Shown one piece after another: positions 57,561 to 64,000 of a stretch of 64,000 nucleotides of DNA. The position numbers and the translations under genes are program-made. Location: assembly GCF_014268815.2 (NCBI RefSeq), contig NZ_JABWRE020000001.1, positions 4,717,001-4,781,000 on the forward strand. Reading direction: 5' to 3'. This DNA comes from Pseudomonas urmiensis (GTDB taxonomy: Bacteria; Pseudomonadota; Gammaproteobacteria; Pseudomonadales; Pseudomonadaceae). How positions within the stretch are numbered: position 1 is the first letter of the stretch; every line of letters starts with the position of its first letter. The notes below the pieces were generated by a model that had not been told where the DNA came from, did no database searches, and saw only the letters and a list, made by a program, of their open reading frames with translations.

Positions 57561-59135
57561 ATGAGCGAACTGCTGACCTCGGGGCCTGCCTTGCCGGCCC
57601 TGCCGAGATGGCGAATTGGCGCCGAGCGCCTACTGCCCTGGCTGCTGCCTTTGGCGCTGGCCGCATTGTGGGTGAGCGCCAGCCACTTGCACTGGATGAG
57701 CGAACAGATTCTGCCGGCGCCGACGCTGGTCTGGCAGAGCGCACTGGACTTCGGTACCGGTGAGCTCTGGAGCCACCTGTGGATAAGTGTGCAACGCCTG
57801 GCCTGGGGGCTGCTCGCGGGGATTACTGGCGGGCTGTTGCTGGGCACCTGGCTGGGCGCCTCGCGACGAGCGCAAACGCTGGTGCTGCCAACATTCGTGG
57901 CGTTGGCGCAGATCCCCACGCTGGCCTGGATTCCGTTGTTCATGCTGTTTTTCGGCATCGGCGAGCTGCTCAAGCTGGTGGTGCTGATCAAGGCCATCGT
58001 GGTGCCAGTAACCCTGCATACCCTGGTCGGCGTGCGCGACGCCCAACCGAAGCTACGCGAAGCGGCCGCAACCCTGCGTCTGCCGCGTCACTTGGTGTTC
58101 CGGCGTCTGCTGCTGCCAGCCGCCCTGCCCTTGTTCCTGGCGGGCGTGCGCCTGGCCCTGGCGACGGGCTGGACCTCACTGCTGGCGGTCGAGCTATTGG
58201 CCTCAAGCGAGGGCATCGGCTACCTGATGGTCTGGGGCCGACAGCTGTTCATGCTCGATCTGGTATTGCTCTGCATCCTGTTGATCGGTCTGGTCGGGGC
58301 GTGCATGGATCGCGGCTTCAGCAGCCTTGAGCGACGCCTGCTGTACTGGCCGCAACCGGCCACCGGCGAGCAACGCCGCAGCATCGTGCCGCGAGCCTGG
58401 CAAGGCTTGCTGCTACCGCTGGCGCTATTGGCACTGTGGCAGGCGAGCAGCAGTTTCGGCTGGGTCGACGACAACATCCTCACCTCGCCCCTAGGCGTGC
58501 TGCACAGTCTGAAAGCTGGCGTGGCAGACGGCTCGCTGCTTGAAGCCCTGCGCCTGAGCCTGCAACGCACCCTGGCCGGCCTGCTGATTGGCGGCGGCGC
58601 AGGCTTTTTGCTGGGGGTGCTGCTGGGGCTGTCGAACAGGTCCGAACGTCTACTCGGGCCGAGCCTTTCGGCGCTGCGCCAAGTGGCGATCTTTGCCTGG
58701 GTGCCGCTGCTGACCGCCTGGTTTGGCCTGGGCGAAGGGGCCAAGTTGGTGTTCGTCGGCCTGGCGGCATTCTTCCCGCTGTTCATCGCCACCCAACGTG
58801 GCATCGCCAGCCTGTCGCCGCAGCTGGGCGAAGCCGCCCGCGCGCTGCGCCTGGACCTGCCGCACCGCCTGCGCTTGCTGGTCCTGCCCGGCGCCGCCCC
58901 AGCGATTTTCGCCGGCCTGCGCCTGTCGCTGATCTATGCCTGGCTGGGCACCATTGGTGCGGAATACTTCATGCCCTCGGACGGCGGCATCGCTAGCCTG
59001 ATGCTCGGCGCGCAACAGCTTTTCCGCATGGACCAGGTGATGGCCGCGATGGTCCTGATCGGCCTGGTCGGCGCCCTGCTGGGCAACCTTGGACAACGCC
59101 TCGAATCGCGCGCCACGCGCTGGAGAACCGCATGA
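57561..59135 (+). CDS. atsB: Fused sulfate-ester ABC permease AtsB
   Basis: Polytopic permease of 524 residues made of two BPD_transp domains in tandem (about 15-260 and 280-520), each with its own EAA loop: LREAAATLRLPRHLVFRRLLLPAALP and LGEAARALRLDLPHRLRLLVLPGAAP. Ordinary SsuC/TauC permeases have one such domain and form dimers; here the dimer is encoded as one chain. It overlaps atsC by 4 bp. It works with AtsR and AtsC to import alkyl sulfates. Confidence 0.94.
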   Translation: MSELLTSGPALPALPRWRIGAERLLPWLLPLALAALWVSASHLHWMSEQILPAPTLVWQSALDFGTGELWSHLWISVQRLAWGLLAGITGGLLLGTWLGASRRAQTLVLPTFVALAQIPTLAWIPLFMLFFGIGELLKLVVLIKAIVVPVTLHTLVGVRDAQPKLREAAATLRLPRHLVFRRLLLPAALPLFLAGVRLALATGWTSLLAVELLASSEGIGYLMVWGRQLFMLDLVLLCILLIGLVGACMDRGFSSLERRLLYWPQPATGEQRRSIVPRAWQGLLLPLALLALWQASSSFGWVDDNILTSPLGVLHSLKAGVADGSLLEALRLSLQRTLAGLLIGGGAGFLLGVLLGLSNRSERLLGPSLSALRQVAIFAWVPLLTAWFGLGEGAKLVFVGLAAFFPLFIATQRGIASLSPQLGEAARALRLDLPHRLRLLVLPGAAPAIFAGLRLSLIYAWLGTIGAEYFMPSDGGIASLMLGAQQLFRMDQVMAAMVLIGLVGALLGNLGQRLESRATRWRTA

Positions 59136-59995
59136 ACGCCTTTATCAATGCCGCTTTGCACGCCGCCAACCAGGCTGACGCCACGCCCCCGCTGGTGAGC
59201 TTCGAGCAGGTCAGCAAGACCTTCACCGTCGACGGCCAGGCATTGGAGGCCATCCGTAATTTCGACCTATCGATCAACCAAGGCGAGTTCATCGCCATCG
59301 TCGGCGCCTCGGGGTGCGGCAAGTCGACCCTGCTGCGCTTGCTGGTGGGGCTGGATACCGACTACAGCGGCAGCATCCGCGTCGATGGCCAGCCGGTACA
59401 CGGCATTGGTGGCGAACGCGGCATCGTGTTCCAAGAGCATCGGCTATTCCCTTGGTTGAATGTCGAGCAGAACATTGGCCTGGGCTTGGTCAACGAGAAG
59501 CTCACCCAGGGCGAGCGCGCGCGGCGCGTGCATGAATACGTGCAGTTGGTGGGTTTGGTCGGGTTTGAATCGGCCTATCCGCATCAGTTGTCGGGTGGCA
59601 TGGCGCAGCGGGTGGCGATCGCCCGCGGCTTGGTCGCCAGCCCACGCATCCTGCTGCTGGACGAACCGTTCGGCGCGCTGGATGCATTGACCCGCCAGCA
59701 GTTGCAGGATGAGCTGCTGGCGATCCGCGAGCGCTCAGGGATTACCACCCTGCTGGTGACGCACGATGCCGAAGAGGCGACTTATCTGGCGGATCGGGTG
59801 GTGGTGCTAGAGCCACGACCTGGGCGGATCAAGGCGGTAGTGGAAGTCGACATCGCCCACCCGCGCCAGCGCACCGGAGTCGCGTTGCATGGGTTACGCG
59901 AGAAGGTCCTGCACCAGATTACCGGAGATGGCGGCTATCTGAAGCCGCCAGCGCAGCGGGTGGAAGGTCTGCGCCCAGAACTGATCGCACTTTGA
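59132..59995 (+). CDS. atsC: Sulfate-ester ABC transporter ATPase AtsC
   Basis: ATPase of 287 residues: Walker A GASGCGKST, signature LSGGMAQRVAIARGL, Walker [21 protein letters not shown]-loop LLVTHDAEEATYL. It overlaps atsB by 4 bp and ends the atsBC operon; a REP pair follows. Confidence 0.95.
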   Translation: MNAFINAALHAANQADATPPLVSFEQVSKTFTVDGQALEAIRNFDLSINQGEFIAIVGASGCGKSTLLRLLVGLDTDYSGSIRVDGQPVHGIGGERGIVFQEHRLFPWLNVEQNIGLGLVNEKLTQGERARRVHEYVQLVGLVGFESAYPHQLSGGMAQRVAIARGLVASPRILLLDEPFGALDALTRQQLQDELLAIRERSGITTLLVTHDAEEATYLADRVVVLEPRPGRIKAVVEVDIAHPRQRTGVALHGLREKVLHQITGDGGYLKPPAQRVEGLRPELIAL

Positions 59996-60000
59996 GTTCA

Positions 60001-60079
60001 CTGGCCTTATCGCGGGGCAAGCCCGCTCCCACGCATGGCCGTACTGCGTGGGAGCGGGCTTGCCCCGCGATGAGGCCAG
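60001..60079. repeat. Inverted REP pair
   Basis: Facing REP copies with outer arms CTGGCCTTATCGCGGGG and CCCCGCGATGAGGCCAG, between the convergent atsC and DUF971 genes. Confidence 0.93.
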
Positions 60080-60084
60080 CGGCT

Positions 60085-60360
60085 TCAACCCAGCTCCCGA
60101 AGATACTGCCAGGGGTAGATCCCGCGCTCATGGCCATCGCTGAACACCAACTGCACGCCATACCCCTGCACCTCGATCCGCTCAACCCGAACATCATCGC
60201 GCACCGCCAAAATGCCCCCGCGCAATTTGCTTGCCCGGCATTGCGAGCAGGGGCACGCTCCCCTGAGCCGCACATGGCTGATCACTTGCAGCGCATCTGC
60301 CCATTGCACCGCCAACTCGCCCTGCCCGCGCACATTACGTAACCCGCTCGGCGCGTTCAT
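60085..60360 (-). CDS. DUF971 (GBBH-like N-terminal) protein
   Basis: Protein of 91 residues belonging to DUF971: LRGACPCSQCRASKLRGG carries the family's cysteine-rich CxxC segment, and GIYPWQYLREL the usual C-terminal end. The domain also forms the N-terminal part of gamma-butyrobetaine hydroxylase, where it binds zinc; as a single protein its role is unknown. The ATG overlaps the stop of the HEAT-repeat gene (TGATG), so it is the last gene of the ABC-transporter operon from the right edge. Confidence 0.85.
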   Translation of the reverse strand: MNAPSGLRNVRGQGELAVQWADALQVISHVRLRGACPCSQCRASKLRGGILAVRDDVRVERIEVQGYGVQLVFSDGHERGIYPWQYLRELG

Positions 60361-61325
60361 CACGCCGCCCCCTGCAATTGCGCCAGGGCAATGCGCACCG
60401 CTTTGCGCACTTCCGGATCACTGTCAGCCTCGGCATTGCGCAACGCCGGCAGCGCGGCGCTATCGCCCAATTCACCCAAGGCCAATGCGGCCTCCTTGCG
60501 CAAGTTGGCGATGCCGTGGCCGAGCAGCTCGGCCAGCCCTTGCAGGGCCTGGCGGAAACGCAGGCGCCCCAGCGAGCGTGCCGCGCGCAGGCGTACCTGC
60601 CAATAATCATCGGCCAAGGCCTCGACCAATGCCGGGCCGGCCTGGGCATGGCCGACCTTGCCCAAGGTGGTGGCGGCTTCTTCACGCACCTGCCAGGCCT
60701 CGTCGCGCAATGCCGCAGTCAGCGCGGGCAACACGCTGCTATCCCGGGCCAGGCCCAACGCCCCAATGGCTGCGCGGCGCACCTCGGTGTCCGGCTCCTG
60801 CGCGGCGAGCCCGGCCAACGCTGGCAAGGCCGGCTCATGCTTGAGCCAGCCAAGAATTCCCACGGCCTCGCGACGCACCGCGGCGTCCGCATCTTGCAGC
60901 GCCAGCAGCGCCGGGCCTGCGGCGTCTTCCAGGCGCAGTTCGCGCAGGGCACGCAACGCACTGGCGCGCACAAAGGCATCGGCCTGGTTCACCCAAGGCA
61001 AGATCAGCAAGCCCGCTTCCAGGCTCTTCAACTCACTGAGGCTTTGCGCGGCGGCCAGGCGCACCGGCTCGGCGCTGTCGGCCAGCGCAGCACACAGTGC
61101 TTGCACCACATCTGGCTGTTCCCAGGCTTCGAGCAAACGCGCCGCCTCGGTACGTACCTCGGTCGAGGAGTCGACCAGCAGCGCATCAGTCAGCCACGGC
61201 AAGCCCTCGGGCTCTTCCAGATCGGCCAAGTCGATCAGGGCGATGCGCCGCACGGCCGCGTCGTCGGCGTTCAAACGCGGGAGCAGTTCGGCAATATCGG
61301 GGTGGTCTGTAGTTCGTTCAGTCAT
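60360..61325 (-). CDS. HEAT-repeat protein of the ABC-transporter operon
   Basis: Protein of 321 residues made almost entirely of PBS-lyase-type HEAT repeats of about 31 residues (about nine), with recurrent units such as VRTEAARLLEAW, VRLAAAQSLSELKSL, VRREAVGILGWL, VRRAAIGALGLARD, VREEAATTLGKVG and VRLRAARSLGRL. No catalytic motif is visible, so it is probably an adaptor or scaffold. It overlaps the ATPase gene by 4 bp and the DUF971 gene by one base, so all are co-translated. Why a solute importer should be coupled to a HEAT scaffold is not known to me. Confidence 0.85.
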   Translation of the reverse strand: MTERTTDHPDIAELLPRLNADDAAVRRIALIDLADLEEPEGLPWLTDALLVDSSTEVRTEAARLLEAWEQPDVVQALCAALADSAEPVRLAAAQSLSELKSLEAGLLILPWVNQADAFVRASALRALRELRLEDAAGPALLALQDADAAVRREAVGILGWLKHEPALPALAGLAAQEPDTEVRRAAIGALGLARDSSVLPALTAALRDEAWQVREEAATTLGKVGHAQAGPALVEALADDYWQVRLRAARSLGRLRFRQALQGLAELLGHGIANLRKEAALALGELGDSAALPALRNAEADSDPEVRKAVRIALAQLQGAA

Positions 61326-62182
61326 AGCGCGATCCGTAGCGGTGGAGGGTCAGTGTCGGGTAGGCCAAGTGGCGTCAGGCGCGGCAGTTCGCGGCCTTCC
61401 TCGTGGCGCAGCAAGGCCAGGCAGTGACGCTTGAGATGGGTGAACTGCGCGCTGGTCAGCAAGCTGGCGCGGCGTGGGCGAGGAAAACTCAGGCGCAGGT
61501 CTTCGATGAAACGACCTGGGCGTGGGCTCATCACCAACACCCGGTCAGCCAGGAACAGCGCCTCGTCGATGTCATGGGTGACGAACACCACGGTGGTGCG
61601 GATGCGCGTCCAGATATCCAGCAGCAACTCTTGCATGCGTGAGCGGGTTTGCGCGTCGAGGGCGCCGAAGGGTTCGTCCATCAGCAGCAGGCGCGGGCGA
61701 TTGATCAGCACCCGGGCAATTTCGGCGCGCTGCTGCATACCGCCAGAGAGCTGGCTTGGCCAGCGTTCAGCGAAGTCGGCCAGGCCCACCAGCTGGAGCA
61801 TTTCGCTGGCGCGTCGATGCCGCTCAGGCTTGCCCTGGCCCTGCATCTTGAGGCCGAAGGCCACATTGTCGAGCACGCTGCGCCACGGCAGCAGGGTGTG
61901 ATGCTGGAAGACCATGCCGCGCTCCGGCGATGGCCCCGCGACTGGCGCACCATCGACCTCGAGCACGCCCGAGCTGGGCAACAGATGACCGGCCAAAGCC
62001 CCCAACAGGGTGGACTTGCCACAACCCGATGGCCCCAGGATGCAGACGAACTCGCCCGGCGCGATGGTGAAGTCCAGCGCCTGTACCGCCTCGAACGCTT
62101 GACTGCCCTGCCCCAGACGTATCGACACGCCGCGCGCTTCGATACGGCCAGGCTCGGGTGCCTGTTGATAACTGCTCATCAT
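61322..62182 (-). CDS. SsuB/TauB-type ABC transporter ATPase
   Basis: Nitrate/sulfonate/taurine-class ATPase of 286 residues. Walker A GPSGCGKST, signature LSGGMQQRAEIARVL, Walker [18 protein letters not shown]-loop FVTHDIDEALFL. A two-ATG start (MMSSYQQ) overlaps the permease stop. The C-terminus is extended by ~25 residues (HEEGRELPRLTPLGLPDTDPPPLRIAL). The substrate is not assigned; sulfur compounds are likely from the family and neighbourhood. Confidence 0.92.
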   Translation of the reverse strand: MMSSYQQAPEPGRIEARGVSIRLGQGSQAFEAVQALDFTIAPGEFVCILGPSGCGKSTLLGALAGHLLPSSGVLEVDGAPVAGPSPERGMVFQHHTLLPWRSVLDNVAFGLKMQGQGKPERHRRASEMLQLVGLADFAERWPSQLSGGMQQRAEIARVLINRPRLLLMDEPFGALDAQTRSRMQELLLDIWTRIRTTVVFVTHDIDEALFLADRVLVMSPRPGRFIEDLRLSFPRPRRASLLTSAQFTHLKRHCLALLRHEEGRELPRLTPLGLPDTDPPPLRIAL

Positions 62183-62961
62183 GCGCCCCTCCGCAGCCGA
62201 TACCAGGGCGTGGCCAGCGCGCCGAGGCGTTTGACCAGGGCACTGCTGCCCATGCCCAGCACGCCGATCAACAGCATGCCGACGATGATGTCCGGGTAGT
62301 TCTGCAAGGTGTAGGACTCCCAGGTGTAGTAGCCGATGCCAAACTGCCCGGCGATCATCTCGGCAGTGACCAGGCAGAACCACGAGGTGCCCATGCCGAT
62401 GGCCAGGCCAGTGACGATACTCGGCAGCGCACCCGGCAAGATCACCTCGCGCAGAATCGCGTAGCGCCCGGCACCCAGGCTGCGCGCCGAGGCGACCAGC
62501 CGCGGGTCGACCGCCTCGACGCCATGCACGGTGTTGAGCAGGATCGGGAACAGCGCGCCGGTAAAGGTGATGAACACCATCGACAGCTCAGACGATGGAA
62601 ACATCAGGATCGCCAGTGGAATCCACGCCACCGCCGGGATCGGCCGCAGCACCTCCAGGGGGGGCAGCAGGGTGTCTTCGGCCCACTTCGAGCGGCCGAT
62701 CACCAGCCCCAGGGACACGCCCAGCACAGCCGCGACCAGGTAGCCGGAAAACACCCGCGACAGACTGCTGGTCAGGTGCGCGAGCAACGAACTGGAGGTC
62801 AGTAGTTGCCAGGCCGCATCGAGCACCGCCTTGGGGGTCGGCACATAGGTGAAGGTGAACAGGCCCAGGTTTAGCTTGCTGCTCGCGGCCAGGTGCCAGA
62901 ACAGCAGGCAGGTCAGCAGCGAGGCCAGTCGCACAGGCCAGCGCGTGAAGGTGCTTGTCAT
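62179..62961 (-). CDS. SsuC/TauC-type ABC transporter permease
   Basis: Permease of 260 residues with about six helices. The EAA loop is [25 protein letters not shown]. It lies 50 bp downstream of the binding-protein gene and overlaps the ATPase gene. WFCLVTAEMIAGQFGIGYYTWES is typical of this transporter class. Confidence 0.92.
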   Translation of the reverse strand: MTSTFTRWPVRLASLLTCLLFWHLAASSKLNLGLFTFTYVPTPKAVLDAAWQLLTSSSLLAHLTSSLSRVFSGYLVAAVLGVSLGLVIGRSKWAEDTLLPPLEVLRPIPAVAWIPLAILMFPSSELSMVFITFTGALFPILLNTVHGVEAVDPRLVASARSLGAGRYAILREVILPGALPSIVTGLAIGMGTSWFCLVTAEMIAGQFGIGYYTWESYTLQNYPDIIVGMLLIGVLGMGSSALVKRLGALATPWYRLRRGA

Positions 62962-63011
62962 GAAAATTCTCCCAGGTTGGCCCCGCCCGCTGCCGGGTCG
63001 GGGCCGGCCGA

Positions 63012-64000
63012 TCAGCGCTGGGCGACCAGCTTCTGGTTGGCGCTGACAAAGTCCAGCGCCTCGCCACCGTGGGCCTTGGCGAACTGCTCGGCCTGATCCT
63101 TGAGCAGGAAGGCTGCCAGTTCGCCCTTGCCGTTACGCACGAACCAGGCCTGGTTGGCCAACAGCTTGATACCGCTGTCAGCGGCCTGGGCGTAGATCGC
63201 GCGGATGTCCTTGCCCTCCTGCTCCAGCTGCGCCAAGGCGCTGAGCGCTGCCTCAGGCGAGGCGTAGTGGCGCACTTTGTCTTCGCCGCGCACCCAGATC
63301 TGCGCCAGGCGGCTGAAGTCGGTGATCGGCTTGCCGGTCAGGGCGTCATTGGCCTTGAGCGGCAGTGGCTGGTAGTGCTTGAGCGCCTGCTCGTAGTCCA
63401 GCCCGGCCTGCTTGAAGGCGGCGCGAATGTACTGGTCATCGATGAACTGCGCGGTGTCCAGGCCACGGTCGGTTTTCTTCAATAGCTTGAGGGTGTCGAT
63501 CGACGTAGCCACCGCCTGGCGGTATTCAGGCTTCCAGGTCAGGTCGCGGGTCTGCAGGCCGAGCGGGCCGTGGAACAGGTAATTGACCTCGGCTTCGATG
63601 CCGGTGACCTTCTCGATCAGCTCGCTGTACTTCTCTGGCTCGGCGGCGATCAGGCGATCGGCCTCAAGGCTGGCGCGCAGGTAGGCGGTGACCACCTCGG
63701 GGTATTTCTTCGCGTAGTCGGCATCGACCAGCGCGCCATGGAAGGTCGGCGCATTGGCCTGCGAGCCATCGAAGATCTTGCGGGCGAAGCCGCGATTGGG
63801 GAACAGCTCGGCGAACGGCACGAAGTCGGCATGCGCTTCGATGCGGTTGCTGCGCAAGGCCGAACCGGCAATCTCTGGCGCCTGGGCGATGATCCGCACA
63901 TCTTTCTGTGGGTCCCAGCCTTGGGCGGCGACGGCGCGCAACAGCATGCCGTGGGCGGTCGAGGCGAATGGCACCGAGATGGTCTTGCCCTTGAGCTCAG
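63012..64000 (-). CDS. ABC substrate-binding protein, NitT/TauT class (5' end outside window)
   Basis: SsuA/TauA-like periplasmic binding protein cut by the right edge; 329 residues are visible and the frame continues beyond. The window edge reads ELKGKTISVPFASTAHGML, which in this family is about residue 130, so the GTG at 63974 is internal. Other landmarks: GSALRSNRIEAHADFVPFAELF, ANAPTFHGALVDADYAKKYPEVV. The long C-terminal part (GVRGEDKVRHYAS-like region and beyond, ~120 residues) makes the protein longer than SsuA or TauA. Substrate unknown. Confidence 0.88.
   Translation of the reverse strand, partial: ELKGKTISVPFASTAHGMLLRAVAAQGWDPQKDVRIIAQAPEIAGSALRSNRIEAHADFVPFAELFPNRGFARKIFDGSQANAPTFHGALVDADYAKKYPEVVTAYLRASLEADRLIAAEPEKYSELIEKVTGIEAEVNYLFHGPLGLQTRDLTWKPEYRQAVATSIDTLKLLKKTDRGLDTAQFIDDQYIRAAFKQAGLDYEQALKHYQPLPLKANDALTGKPITDFSRLAQIWVRGEDKVRHYASPEAALSALAQLEQEGKDIRAIYAQAADSGIKLLANQAWFVRNGKGELAAFLLKDQAEQFAKAHGGEALDFVSANQKLVAQR

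Noticed and set aside
57527..57763. 78-codon ORF starting MNNLTTLREMPDERTAD before atsB
   Set aside because: It overlaps atsB out of frame for most of its length and has no family resemblance.

Overview
The window is a GC-rich chromosomal segment of a Pseudomonas, almost certainly of the P. putida group. The grounds are the gene order (amgS/envZ, amgR/ompR, tex, gshA, then ssuFBCDAE, lsfA, oprE, tauABCD), an AtsK whose active-site residue numbers match the P. putida enzyme, a GabD/GabT pair, and many intergenic copies of a REP palindrome with the core GCGGGCTTGCCCCGC. I see no prophage, insertion sequence, tRNA, rRNA or CRISPR array. Both ends cut through genes: a CheR methyltransferase on the left and an ABC substrate-binding protein on the right.

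Layout. 1-2.9 kb: the CheR fragment, an orphan NarL-type regulator, a hotdog thioesterase and a RelE/ParE toxin-antitoxin pair. 2.9-16.2 kb: a housekeeping block of pckA, hslO, a PAP2 phosphatase, hslR, rimB-rimK, amgS-amgR, tex with a thioesterase, and gshA with a TetR regulator. 16.3-40.6 kb and 50-64 kb: a very dense sulfur-scavenging region. It holds the sulfonate ssu operon, LsfA, an OprD-family porin, taurine tauABCD, a BCCT transporter, serine acetyltransferase, a cystine importer, two SfnB/DszC-like flavoproteins with an LLM monooxygenase and metQNI, the sulfate-ester system (sftR, sftP-astA, atsRK, atsBC), and a further sulfonate-type ABC operon carrying a HEAT-repeat protein and a DUF971 protein. 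40.7-49.7 kb: three signalling proteins (GGDEF/EAL, GGDEF, HDOD), the DesA desaturase and gabD-gabT.

How the genes fit together. Outer-membrane entry (OprD-type porin, SftP), six binding-protein-dependent importers and a set of oxygenases (SsuD with SsuE, TauD, AtsK, the SfnB/LLM enzymes) release sulfite or sulfate from sulfonates, taurine, alkyl sulfates and probably sulfones. EpsC and the cystine and methionine importers supply or recover sulfur amino acids. Five intergenic regions in this block share the 10-mer YTTATTCCAY, a candidate site for a common sulfur-starvation regulator such as CysB.

The most notable points are this shared motif; a REP core plus a hexanucleotide repeat read through in frame inside one SfnB-like gene; a 16-bp tandem array growing out of a perfect 56-bp REP palindrome; the unassigned HEAT/DUF971 transporter operon at the right edge; and a 22-codon leader ORF abutting the first sfnB-like gene.
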